NCBI GenBank assembly: GCA_946403075.1
Contig: CAMIYN010000003.1
Span: forward strand, 1-61,078
From: an uncultured Lachnospiraceae bacterium
GTDB lineage: Bacteria; Bacillota; Clostridia; Lachnospirales; Lachnospiraceae
Reading direction: 5' to 3'
Length of the DNA stretch: 61,078 nt
The position numbers and the translations under genes were made by a program. Under the pieces are notes generated by a model, which saw only the letters and a list, made by a program, of their open reading frames with translations, made no database searches and was not told the DNA's origin. Shown here one piece after another: positions 16,801 to 31,800 of this stretch (position 1 is the stretch's first letter; every line of letters starts with the position of its first letter).

Positions 16801-19800
16801 AAACAATAATTATAATTTTAATTCACAGGCAAACGGAGGACTTACAATTAAAACAGAAAAAACTATTAATGTAAGATGCAGTGTGGGAATAATTGTAGAT
16901 AATTTGTATAATGTGTCATTTACTCCAAATGAGAATGCCTATGCTGGGACTTCCTTATTAAACAATACTAAGGTTATAGAATGTGCTACTATTTCAAATT
17001 ATAAAGCAAACAATAGCACAAATGATTTTACAAATATAGTAAATACATACAATCAAAATGCTGTTATTAACGATTTTTATTTAGATAACATTAAACTTAA
17101 AGGAGCTGCTATAATATCTAATGATTTGACATTGCAAAATATGGAAAAAAACAGTATGTTTAGCATAAAAAACAGTGAGATGCAAGCCGCTATGGAATTG
17201 TCTAATGATTTAATAATTCAATCCACAATGTTGAGTATAAAAGATAATATCTTTAATATAGGAGAAAAACCTGCGGTATATATAAAAGGATTACTGAAAG
17301 ATGATGCAAATAGTGGTATAGAGATACAAAACAATATAGCGAATTGTAGCAATAACACGGGTGAGAAAATTTTATTGTCAATAGGCGATGGGTATACTGA
17401 CTATGCGACTTCAACAGTGTATTCACATCTTTATGTTACACACAACAAGGTGTTTGGCACTTCAGATAAAACAATAGGAATAGCATGGCTATATACAACT
17501 TGTCTTGTAACACAAGACACTATAGTTAGAATTTATGAAAACAGAGCATATACGGGCAATGTAGAAACCATATCGGATGAGAGAGTAGATACTAATTTTA
17601 TAGGGCTACAGACTTATGTTATGCCTACATATACAAAAGATGAAGCATTTACATATGGATATAGCTATGTAGTATTTTTATTCAATAATTTTATATCTGG
17701 TGGAGTAAAAATAATAGATAAATATTATATCGAGAGAATAAATTGTGAGATTGGTAGAACTCGTCCAGGTGGAGCTTTTAGTAATGTTAATACAAATGAA
17801 GGTGCTGCTATTTTATTATGTGTATCTAATGGTAATATTGTTTCAAATCCAGAAAATATGATAAATTCTATGGTTAAGTATTTAAATATATCAGGAATTG
17901 ATGCTGCATCATCAGTACAATATGATTCTAATTCTTCAAATACTTATAGAAATACTGGAATTATAAAAGATACTGCTTATCTAGGAGTTGGATACAAAAG
18001 TGGAACAAAAACAAGTAGTGTACATAATTTTTCACACAAGGCTTGTGGCATAAAAAATTCTGTAAATAGCTGTCAGCATACAGAAGGGACACAACATAAA
18101 GCTATTCATTCCACTTGGAGAGATATAGTTATAATTGGGCAAGAAGATGGTGCTTATAGTGATTATGATAAAACTAATAATAATTATATATTGACATCAA
18201 ATACAACCATAAATGTAGAGTTGAAAAATATTAATATTTGCTTAAATGGTTTTTCTCTTACTTTAAAGTCGCGAAATATTGAAGGGGTGACTATTACAGA
18301 TTGTGGACAAAATTCAAATCGAAGTGGAACGGTGTTGATAGGAGACTCTATTGCATCAAGCAGAGATAATGAATTTTCTACTAATGTTCAAGATTTGGAA
18401 ATATATGGGGTTATAGGACCACAAATTAATGCAACAAACAATGTAGAGAATATAAATACAATGTTAGCTTTTACCTTTCATAGAAGTAATTATAGTAAAA
18501 TAAATGAAAATGGAATATATTTATATAAAACAAGGTTTAATGGAAGTTCAAGATTTGCAACAATTGTGGTAGACAATCAAATGATTTTTGAAAAATCTAG
18601 AATAGATGCATCGGGATTTTATACTGCCCAAGGGGAAAAGTATGTAATAACTATTAATGAAAATGGAAAAGCCAAATTTATAGGAACTAAAGTAAAAAGT
18701 AAATATTTCGATCAATTGATAGATAACCAAGGAACAATAGAAATTGCTGAAGAGTTTACAATAAATGAAGGAGAGAATCCGTCTGAAAGTTCATCGAGAA
18801 AGCTAACAACACCAATTATTAACAATGTGGGAACATGGAGTATGACATCAGGTTCAACATTTTCTTTAAGCAATCTAACGATTTTAGATTCGGTGTCAAC
18901 AATCCAAATGTTCTGTAATAAAGGAAAATTGAATATAGCTGATGATGCAATATTTAGAGTTCAAGGAAATACACTGAATGTGCATCTAAACAATATATAT
19001 GAAAATTATCATGAAAACCCAGCATTGCTTTATAATGAAGGGCAAATAAATTGTCGAGGAAGTTTTGTATTAGAAAACAACAAGATAATAGTTAGGAGCA
19101 GATATACGATAAATGAAGAGAATGATAAATTTGCCCAGTTCTCTGCTATGGGAAATGGCAGCAATGGTGTTTTTTATATAGGTGACAAACAGTTTCGTAT
19201 AAGAGGAAATACTTCAGTTAGAAAAAATGAAGCCACTAACCAAGAAGTAGAAATAAACACAGGTAAAACATTTCTATATGATATGTATTTTTATACAAGC
19301 TCAAACGAGGGAATTTTCAAACAGATTGAAGGAACCAAACTTGATACATTTAGCAAGATAAACAGACTTGGATTTAAAGATTATTCTGGAACGATTGTTT
19401 TGTATTCTACATGGGATAATAACCATGTTTTGAATATGCATGTTAATCCTCTTGTAGAAACATTTGGGCAAGACCCATTGTTAGGGTATTCACCAACGGC
19501 AAAAAACAACAGAATAATTTTCCCTCTCCCACACAAACACAAAGCTTGTTGTTTAGCAAATAGTGAGGCATGTAACCATTTGATTTTGGCAACTCATAGT
19601 GCTATACAAGATGAGTGGTATGACTTAACAGAGTCAAATGTAAACCTAAATAGTATGAGAGGATATTATTACTTGTCAGATAATTATCGAGCAACGACAT
19701 CAACGATTAACTTGACAGGTGATTTGTACATTTGTCTTTCAGGAAATGTTCTTGTCATAAATAATATCACAACATCAAACGATGGATATGCTCTCTATTT

Positions 19801-22800
19801 GGTAAATTGTGTAGGGAGCGATGCAGAACTTATAATTCAAAACACAGCAAATAAAAATATAAATAGTTTGATAGATGTAAAAAATATAAATATAATTTCA
19901 AAGAGTAAAAATATAGTTTTAAATGGGATAGGAAATGAAGCAAGAATTCCATACATCAAAAATAGTGGAGAATTAAATTTATCAAATGTGAGTATTAGTA
20001 ATTATCAATTTGGGAAAAATATAAATGGCTATACCTTTATAGAAAACACAGGTAATCAAACAACTAACATAGAAGGAATCAAGATAGAAAAAAATCTCTT
20101 GGAGAAAGATGCAAATGTAATTAAGGCAAAAGATGTAAATTTTGCTGGAAATATCATATCTACAAACAACACTGAGGGGATACAAGTAAAATCTAATGCA
20201 GAAACTGGAAATATGGGAATCTATAAAATTACCAATACTGTAAAATTGGTCAGTGCAAAAGTTGAGCATAGTAATAACACAATAGATAATGGAAGTGAAG
20301 CAAGACTTGCAAGTGCCTCGACTGCTTTTGTGAGACTCTTTGTCGTTGGGATAAAGTCACTAAATATGGATGATAATTCAGAAATAACAATGAATAACAA
20401 TGTAATGCTTGCAAATAATGGCACCAAGATGACATTTATGGATTTTTCTGAAACAAATAATTTGCTTCTTAGTGGAAAAATAAACATATCAGCAAACAAT
20501 ATAATTAATTGTGCAGATAGCAAAGCAACAGAAACAGGAGATATGTCAATTATGCTACTTGGTGGAAACACAATGATTTCTGCAGGGAATATAATGATAA
20601 GTATAAAAGAAAACTTGGCTTATGAAGATATGAACAAAGAGCAAATTGCTATAAATAATAGTGATTATATTTATTCAATAGTTTCAGGAAGCCCAACGGG
20701 ATTTTGGACACAGAGAGATGGAACTTATATAAAACAAGAGAGTAAAATAGAGTCAATAGCATTTAAAACTTCAGATAATCTGGGAGTTATTACTCCTCTA
20801 TGGGATGACAATATGATAGAGGGTGGTGAGGAAAATGGATTTAAAAAGGTATTTGGTGGAGATGCGGTAAATGGATTGGATGCAAAATTAAAGAGAAATG
20901 ATAATGGGACATGGTCTTTGTCTCTTGAAGAAGGTCATTATCACAAAATATGTGGAGTAGCAAATAAAGAGTTGTGCCTGCATAAAGTGAAGGAAGCACA
21001 TATTGACAATACAGAAAGCTATAACGAGTGGAATGATATATCAAAAATATATACCGAAGGATATTATTACCTTGCAATAGATTTGGAAATGTCACAAGTA
21101 GCATATTTAACTGGTGATTTGTATTTGTGTTTAAATGGACACAAAATTGATACAAATTATTTTTATAGAAATGGAAATCAAAATAATTATTGTATATATA
21201 TAACAAATTGTAGCAAGACAAGTAACCTGTTTGACATCAGGGATAATTTTTTACAACAGAATACACCACAATATGAAATATATGGAATAAACAAAAATAT
21301 AGAATATAAAACAAATGGAAGATTGATGGAACAAAGTAATTCAGTTGAACTCGCACTATATAACATAAAAGTAACAAATGGTGGAAGTATAAGCACAACT
21401 AAAGATATGATAATAGAAACTACTTCGTTTGACCCATATGAGTGTCCTTTTTCAAGTTTTATAGAAAGTGAAAATAGCAAGACTATTTTCAGTGATATTG
21501 AATTAAGTAGCATTAAACTTGAAGACCCTGATGGGAAGTTAATTTCCAATAGAAATGGCTCGTTGATATTTGAGGGAAACAACACAATTACTAATGTTGA
21601 AAGTAATAATTTAATAAAACTAGAAAATAGTGATATGATTGTGAGAGATGGAGTGTTTAAAGTAAAGCAGTCAAAAATGCAGGCCATAGAGGCATTGTTT
21701 ACTATTAGAGATACAGAAGCTTTGATTGTAGAAGAGGATGGGAAATTAGAAATTACAGAAAATGAAATAATTAGAAACACTGAGGGAATACAGACAATTT
21801 TGTCTGTGAAAAGCACCAAGTCAGAGATTTATGGTTCTCTTGAAATAACAAATAATAAATTTATAGCTGCAGAGAGAGTTGATGGCACGAAAGTATCTGC
21901 TGTATATATAGATAACGGACAAGCTCTAAATATTGGTTCTAACAAAATTGTGATAAAAAATAATTATTCTACAGATAACGACTATGCAAGTAACCATGTA
22001 GTGCAAGTTTTAAGTGGAAATATTAATTTGATGTTTAAGCAGATAGATGACACTATCATTAATATTGAAAATGAGATAGAAGGTGTGGCTTTTAATTCAC
22101 CAGCAGGAACTGGTGTAATATATACTGATTGGCCTATAGATAATTGGGAAGAAGAGCAACTTGGTAGATATAATTCAATATTTGTAGCAGATTCAATTTA
22201 TCAAACAGAAGATTTGATGGTTGTTGTTGATGCAAATAGACTTCTTGTAGAAGTGGGACATAAGCATAAGCTTTGTGGAGGAATGAATGGAACACAGTGT
22301 GTGCATTATGACAATACAGAACATCCAGCCATTGAAGAATCGTTTTCTCCATATGATGTATCAGTTGGTGGGGCTTTTCCTACAAGTGGAATGTATTATT
22401 TAAAAAGGAATATAGTATCTGGGGACATGCTAGTTACATTGACTGGAGATTTATACTTGTGTTTAAATGGTAAGTCAATAACAGGGCTTAGATTTCAATC
22501 AGTGCAATATAAATTGTTTATATCAAATTGTAAAAAAGATAAGTCTGTTATCAAAAAAGTTGGCAATGCATATGTGTTTACAAGAAGTAATGTGTATATT
22601 TATTCTTCAAATGGTAAAATAGAAGTTTGTGGAGATTTGATAAATAATGCGACTGCTGGTGAAGATGAAGAATTTAGGATAGCAAAAGTATTCTATGCAG
22701 AAAATATTGACTTCACTGCTGATAGCAATACAAAGAGATCTACTGCAATATTTAAAACTAAATATACAGAAACTGTGGATGTGACCTCCATTTTATCTAA

Positions 22801-25800
22801 TTGCACATTTTCAAAATATAATACTGTGAATTATATGTTTGATACATTGAATAGTAATATTATTTTGGACAATGTAGTCGCTTCAAGGTCTACTATTGGT
22901 TTGTATCTTATAAATGTAGATAGTGGTGTATTAACTCTTTCCAATTTTAAAGGGCTAAATAATAATCTTGGAAACGGATTTATGCATATAAAGGGTGATA
23001 TATATATGCAAAATTCTGTTTTAATTGAAAACAATACTTATTCAAATGAAGCAAGTTTTATTGAGCAGATAGGAACAAAGAGTTTCATAATAGATGGAAC
23101 AGCTCAGATATTAAATAATAAACATACAAATAATGAAGGGACAAATAATCCGTTTATATATCTTGAGACAGAGACAATGACTATAATAAATGAAGGAACA
23201 CTTGAAATATCTGGCAATGTATTGAAAAGTGCGACTAATCAAGATGATGGTATGAATAAGTTTATAGAGATGCAAGAAACAATTGGTAGCATAGATTTGG
23301 AATCTGCATCAAACCTGATAATAGAAAATAATGTAATCGAAAGAGTCGTAGAGAATCAAAATGATATAAATAATCTAAAAGAAGTATGTATTTTAAATTT
23401 ATACTCATCACAAAAAATTAAAGTTGGTGGTGGTGCTATCCGCATAAGAAATAATACTACAGATAAAGGAATAGTAAATCAAGTCTTTGCCAAGAACCCA
23501 GGACAAAATGGATTTTTGATTCAGAACACAAGAACTATGCTAAATCCAGATTTGGTGAGAATAGAAGGTATAACTGTAATAACTGAAGTAAATGAAACAA
23601 CAACAAGAACTGGCACTATATATACAACTTGGAACAATAATAATGTCCTGAATTTTAATACTGCAAATAGAAATGATGTATTTAAACCAACTACAGAATG
23701 GGGCTTGGATATATCACTATCTGGTTCAACTCTCGCGATAGGATTGCATAGGCATACTATCTGTGGGCAGACATCGCGATGCGCTGGTGCAAGCTATCAT
23801 ATCAGAAATAATACACATGAACCAATAAATTTTGTAGGAGTTGATATGACAAGCAAGGAAACTATTATTGATAGTTTTAGAAACAACACCAATGTAGTTT
23901 TGACAGCTGACATAATTTTTGAAGAACCTGTAGTGATAGGCCGAAAGGCAGACGGAAGTACTGTAGATACGATGCTAATTTGTCTAAGAGGTTATAAACT
24001 AAAAAATGTAAGATTTGTATCTACAAATGATGTAGCTATTACTAATTGTACAGATATTGTGTCGGAAGTAGAAGCTCCAAAAGGCGAAACTTTTATATCC
24101 ACAAATACTGCAAGGGTCTGCATTTATGCCAAAGATTCTAAAAATATTCATATAAAAGCATCAAGGTTTTTTGAAACAATGGGAGGGACTTTAGAGGGTG
24201 TATTGCAAGGTGCTATACTTGAAGGATATGATGATAAAGTTTCAAATTATATTCAAACTGGTCCATCAATATTGAATATTATTAATACTACAATAAAAAA
24301 TGTAAAAGTGGATAGATTAATTAATATAACACAAAATGCAACGAATCAAAACAATATTTTAAATATTAAAAATGTTGAATTTGATAATATTGAATGTGAT
24401 AGTTATTGTTTTCAAAAGAATTTTGTAGTCTATGGTGGGGAAAATAAATTTAGCAATATAAAGCTTACTGGCACAAATAGTTTGTTTCTATGGAAAATGA
24501 CAGTAAACCAAAATGCAGAACTTACTGTCACAAATTGTGAATCTGGGGGAGACTTGTTCTCGCTCAGTCAAAATCTTCAAATTAATAATAATGGAAAACT
24601 AATTATTGAAAATAATCAACTGATTAGAAAAAATGCTGACCAAGCAATTTTGAGATTTACGGCTAATGATAGAACCATAACAAATAATGGAGTTTTTGTT
24701 GTGAGAAACAATAAAACCATAAATACCAACGAAACAAACGGTGGAGGAGTCCTATCTGCTGTATTGTTAAATAGAACTGGCAATACAATTTCAAATGGTG
24801 CTGGATATATAAAAATATATGGGAACACTTCGGATGCGACAGTAGGACTCCTTGGTATAGTTCCATCACAACATATGTATAATTTGTATGGGCTTGATAC
24901 AGATGGAACAGGGTTTTATAGACAGACAAGTAATAATTTTGATGTCGATGAGACTTTAGTAGATGTTGCACTTGGTACTACTACTGCTACTGGTAGTGTG
25001 ACTAATGAGTGGAACATAGGTGGAGATTCATACTTAAAAGTATTTAGTGCAGATAATTTTAGAAATAAACAGCTTAGTATATACTTTGCTGATGGTAAAG
25101 TCACTATTGATATGAAGGAACATAATTCACATAAGGCATGTGGAGTTTCATTTGCTTACCCTTGTACTCATCTTGGAGAAAAACATGAAGAAAATATAGT
25201 TTATAAAAAATTATCAGATACTGCAAAAGACTTAATGGTAAATGCATTGCAAGAAGGTGGAAACTATTACCTTGATGAAGATTTTTCTATAGAAGATGAT
25301 TTGACAATAGATGAAAATATAGTTTTAAATCTTTGTCTATATGGTAATGACTTGACCGTAGGACAGATAAGAGGTGGTGGTATAATTAATATCACAAACT
25401 GTGTGGGTGGCGATACATCACTCAATCAACATCCTTCATCTGGAAATGTAGGAAAAGTTTTATTTGAAGATGTGTCAGGAGGAATTTTTGGAGGAAACAA
25501 TAAACTTGAAATATATACAGCAGGGATAGCTAGACTTACAAAAGACCATCAAGTAATCTTTTATAATGCCACTCTACTTAGAACAAACAATAGCGAAACT
25601 GCAGTGGTTGAGATGCTTGGAAATGATGTTATGACTTTTGTACTTGATGAATCTACTATTCGAGATTTTGAGGTAACTGATGATAATTTTATTAAAATAG
25701 AAAATGAAAGAGCAAAACTCTTGCTCAATGCAGCATCGATAGAAAACAATATGTCAAAATATGATTTGATAGAAAATAGTGGTGAACTGGAAATAGGTGG

Positions 25801-28800
25801 TGGTATAAGCAAAATACTTAGAAACAAAGTTGAAGAGGGAAATATAATAACAAATGTAGGGGAATTGACTATAACTGAAGAGGCTGGATTAAATATAATA
25901 GAGAATTATATAGGTAGGACAACGAAAAACAAATATTTTGGCGATGAATTTGTGCAAGCAATAATATTTAATGATGCCGAATTTGTGACAGAGGGTTCGC
26001 TCACTGTTATAAATAATCAAGTATTGAATTGTAGTGGTGTAAATGGAGATAAGAGATTGGCAGCTGTATATATTGCACAAAATAAAACAATGCAAATAGG
26101 CAATAATCCTATAGTGGTAAAAAGCAATTATGCATATGAAGATTTATATGATGCAGACAATCCTATCACTTATGAAGATGTAAATGATGATACGAGAGTT
26201 GGATATAACTATATGTATCAAATCCTTTCTGCCAATGCGAATGGATTTTTGGAGCAAATAGATGGCACATATTTTAATAATGATGATAACGATATGATAG
26301 TTGCATTTGATTCAAATAATAGAAGTGGAACAGTATATATAGGTTATAATGAAACTCATGTGAAGGATTTGTCATATGATTCATATAGAAAAAACCTGAG
26401 AGCAGATAGTGCACTTGGAATATATTCATTGAGCCTTGTTGATGAAAACATTGTAATCACTACACACATACATAAACTCTGTGGCTCTACAGTTTCTGAA
26501 TGTGTCCATAGTGATAATTTTGATACTCACGATAATGATGTTAGATACAAAATGATAGGTGATTTTGTAAAAATAGAATCGATACAAGAAAAGTTTAGTA
26601 AAGGCGGCAATTATTATCTTGGTAGCAACATTGGACTTGAAGATATATTGATAGAAGTAATATTTACTGAAAATTCAAAAGATTTATATATTTGTCTTGG
26701 TGGCTTTAATATAGAAAATATACAATTTAAAAATGCAGAAAATGTAAACAAAAAAGTCTATATAACAAATTGTAGACAGAGAATAGAAGAAGATGTAATA
26801 GTGGAGAGTGAAGTAACTTATGCAGGTATTAACTCAATATTTAATACAACAACAGAGGTATATGGAATCAACAAAAACATTTTAATAAAGGCAAATAGAG
26901 TTTTTGCTGGCGATGTTCCAAATAGAGACTTGAAAGCTACAAATACATTGTTTACACAATATTCTGATAATTTTGAAACAACACAGACGATTATGTATTT
27001 TACAGGAGGAGGAAATAGTAGGGGAATATTTGAAGACTGCTATATGCATAACTTCTCATCTGGAAATAACTTTATGTTGATACCAGCAAACACACAGGTC
27101 TCAATTATCAATACAACAATAGAAAATATTACAGGAATCACAGGAAACTTGATTGAGACAATGGATGCAGGGATTATAGAATTTATTGGTGTTAATAAAA
27201 TCACAAAATGTGCTTTGATAAGAGCGAACAATGAAGCAGATAATCCTCAAGGGATCTTGCTTATAAGAGGAGCAAAGAGTTTATACATAAGAGATGAATT
27301 TTCGGTAACAGAAAATAAGGTGACTGGGAGTAACGATACAAGTTTCAAGGGAAGAGTCGGTGGAGTTGTGATGGCAAATTCTACTGCAAAATTAAATATA
27401 AATGGAAATGCAAAAATACAAATACATAGTAATACTTCGGATGCAAATGCCAATGTATTGGCAGAAAATCCAAATCTTTCGATGTTTCAATTTTTGAGTT
27501 ATAACACTGATGGGCCAATAACACAGGTTGCAGGGAAAATTAATACAGAAGAATCAAGAATAGTTGCTGCATTTGGAATATATCCAGGGACAGGTATACT
27601 CTATAAAGATTGGACAGCTCAAAATGTTGAGCCATTTACAAATATTGCATATATTGATGTATTTAAAGCAGACACAACCACAAATGATGCATATGCAGTG
27701 CTTATGAGAGATGACGATGTAGTTATAGATGTTCACTTCCACAAATATTGTGGTATAGATGAAAAATCTATATGTAGTCATGAGTTAATACACTCAACTC
27801 ATGAAAACTCTGCATACTATAAGCCAATATATGATGAAGTTGAACTTCAAGAGATAGGTCAAAAATATGAAAGCCTGAATACTGGTTATAGAACTATAGG
27901 ATATTTCCTTGTACGGGATTTGGAATTTGTTGAAAATACTATAATAGAATTGACAAATGCGAACATTAATATATGTCTAAATGGATTTAGTTTAAAGGGT
28001 GCGATGTTTACACTTGCAAGTGATGCTATGAGAGATATTTATCCAGAGATTACACTTACAAATTGTCAAAGTGATAAGTCTGTAATCTCGGCCTATCCAT
28101 CTGGCAAGAATACAGTATTGTTTAATAGGTCTTTATATCAAAATTCTTATAATGTAGGTATATATGGAAATAAAAATAACATTGAGATAATGTATCAAAC
28201 AGTTATTTCTGTAGGAAATGAAGTGTTGCTAACTGGTACCACTACAACTCAATCAAATAATAAGCATAGGCAAGTATATATTTCAAATGTAGATATATCA
28301 GGACTCAATGGAAGTATTAAGATAATAGGTGAGACAAGTGAAATTAATTATAGAGCGAGATTTGATAGAGAATATATAGATTATATAACACTTAGTGGGG
28401 TAAACATAGGAACAGCGAGTCAATATAATAGTATGACTTTGTATGAATATGTGCAAGAATCACAAGTTTCAAGGACTGAAAATACAGGATATAAAGTTGC
28501 TGATATTAATTTGATAAATACAGTTATGCGAAAAGTAAATATTGATACTTTCTATAATAGTGGAAACTATGGATATGATATTGATGTAGATACAATATAT
28601 AAAAATGTAAAATTTGTAGATTGTATCATCAAAAAAAGAATAGCATATGGCAAGAGCTTAACCATCGATGGAGTTTTGTCAGTAGAGAATTGCAATGTGA
28701 ACGAATCGCTCTTTACAAAATTTTTGCAAGGAACAGCAGTGGGACATAAGAGAAAGAGTGCAAACTTTACTCTAAAAGAAAATGCAAAAATAGAAATAAA

Positions 28801-31800
28801 GGCTCTAAATAAAATTGAGGGGTCAGCATTTGATTTTGAAGATGCTGTAGACACGACAATAACATTTGCGACAGAATCTACAGTTCTCATAAACAACAAT
28901 CGTATGACAAAAGATAGTGGCAGACAGGCAATGTTCTTACTTACAGGTGATGTAAAGTTTAATGTATTTGGAAACTTAAGCATAACAGGAAACTCATATG
29001 CTATGGGTATAAGAGATGCGAGATATAGTGGAAACATTGCATCAAGTATTTACTTGGGCGATAATGTTTATATAAATGCAGGAAGGGGCAAATTAACTGT
29101 GTCTGGGAATATATCTAGTGTGCTTGTAAATAAGTCAGGAATATATGAAATATATTCTACACACACTGACAATGTATTCACACAAAGAGAAAATACTGCA
29201 TTTAATACAGAAAGCAATGTGAGAATTTATTTTGTAGGTGATGGACATGGAACAATCTATAAAGAGTGGTCAAAAGGAAGCAACAATTCAAGGGTAGATG
29301 TGCGAGATATCTTTAAAGTTGATTTGACTTATAGTAATGATATGTCATCAGCAGTAGTAAATGATGATGTTATCATAGCGACAGTAAGCTATTTTGTAAA
29401 TTATCATGCGGGTATAGCGACTGATAGCTTGGGTAGGAAATATAATGAAGATGATGTATCCGGGAACATTGTGAGATTCCCAGTTACAAAGACATCATTT
29501 GAGATAAAAGATAATGCCGATGGATTTGATTTGTTTGGCTTCACATTAATAGGCTGGGCCACATATAGTGGAGCAAAAACACCAACTTATGAACTCAAGC
29601 AAACTGTTACTAATATAAATAAGAATAATGAAAAAGAAGTGAATCTATATGCAGTGTGGAAGGAAAATACATACACTATAGGATTTAGGGCAGGAAGCTT
29701 GCCAGATGGAGTAGCAATAAATGTATCAAGTCCTCTCGCAACTTTGACAAATGTGCCAGCGAGAAGCATAATTGAAATGCCAGAATCACCATATAGAGCA
29801 AGTGGATATAAATTTTATAAGTGGAAAGTGGCAGTTGCATTAAATGAGTTTTACGAAGAAGTGCCAGAGAAAAAATTAGGAGAATTGTATGATGAAAAAG
29901 AGAAAGTTGATTCTCTTATGTCTACACAAAAGGGTATTATCATAATGCAAGCGGAGTGGCAACCTGCTACATATAGAATAGTGTTTGCTCGATATTCTAA
30001 TGCACCACAGGGTTCAGATGGAAATTATTATTATCCAACACCACCATCAGGAGGGGTGCCTGACCAGTTAGTTCCTGTTGCAAGCTCTACATTTATACTA
30101 TCAAAAAACGAAAATCCAGGTTATGAGTGTGAGGGATTTCACTTTATAGCATGGGATAGATATCAAACTAGATATCCAGCTGGATCAAGAGTAAACAGAC
30201 TTACCACAATTGAAAATTCAATTGAAACTCTAAATGCTGTATGGGAAGAAAATACATATACCGTTAATTATACTCCAGGTGAGGGAACAGGAAATTCTTA
30301 TTCGCAGACATTTAGGTATTTTACATCTTATACTGCAATAGAACAACAATTTACTGCACCAGCAGGAAAAAGATTTTCGAGATGGTTGGTTAAGAGTATA
30401 GATATTCCAGAAGATTCTGTTTTGTATGAAGAAGATTTGCAAAAAGTAAATAATATGTTAAAAGACAAAACAACTTTCTTTAAATATGTAAAAACACATG
30501 GGGCAGTTATAAATTTGGAAGCTCTCTGGGAAGATATACATATGCATAAAATTTGTGGAACTCTAAATGGCTATGATTGTGAACATACCGCACATATAGC
30601 AGGGCACACAGAAAACTTGACATTTACACCAGTGACAAATATTACTCAGATAGGTAGCAGTGGAAATTTTGCTTTAGGTAGTGATGTAGTAGGAAATAGT
30701 CAAATCAATATAAAGGAAGATAGTAGGTTAGTTATTTGTTTAAATGGCCACACACTAAGCAATGTAAACTTTGTAGGGCTATCATCTGCGAGTGAGATTT
30801 ACATTACAAACTGCTTTAATGAAGAATCAAAAGTGACTGACTTGAGAGAAACGGTAAAGGTAAATATGTTTACAAGACTTGCAGTAACTATCTTAGGCAA
30901 AGATACAATAGAGATTAATGCAAGGGAGTTGTGCGACAATACTTGTAGAAATGTAAAATTTTATAAGGCTTATTTAAATGGAAGTGGATTAGGTAGTCAA
31001 AGAAAATACATATTTGATATGAGCGAAGAGCTTGATACAGAGTATTCAATATTGATCGACAATGCACGATTTAGTGGACAATATACCGAAGATGGATTTA
31101 TATTAGCAAAAAATAGAAAAATTGAAGTATATAATACAAGATTTGAAACAGTTTACACAAATAAATATTTGTTTCAAATAAAGGGCAATGCTTATTTTGA
31201 AAATGTATTATTTAAATCAAATTCTTGCACATCTGATGTTATGTTTGAGGCAAATGGAGAAAGTGGCAATGGAAACATAGTGTTTAATGATGTAACTTTT
31301 GAGAATAATGTTTTGGACAGAAGGTTGATTAGTGTTACAAATAATGGACAAATCACATTCAAGAACACACAAAATAGTGAAACAAAAATTATAAATACAA
31401 GAGGAACAGTGGGTGATATAGGTTCAAAGATTATAGAAGTAGAGCATGGAGTTGTCATCGTTGATGTCACAACCGTGTTAAAAATCACTGGTTCAACAAC
31501 TATAGTAGGGAGTATCATTGATTTGCAAGGCAAAGACAAGGAAAAAGCAGGACATCTCTACCTCAATGGTTCACTTGAAATCACAAACAATCTACTTGGC
31601 TTGCAAACAGAACAGGAAAATCTTGACATTGCTGCACTTAGAGTTGGTAGATATTCGACAGCAAGAATTGCAAATTCATATATATTGGTAAAAGATAATC
31701 GTGCACCAGATCAGTCAAATGTTCATGTATATCAAGTTTTAGTTGAGAATATTGATGGATTTTTGGTACAAAAAGAAGAGACTCAGTTGGTAGCTGCAGA

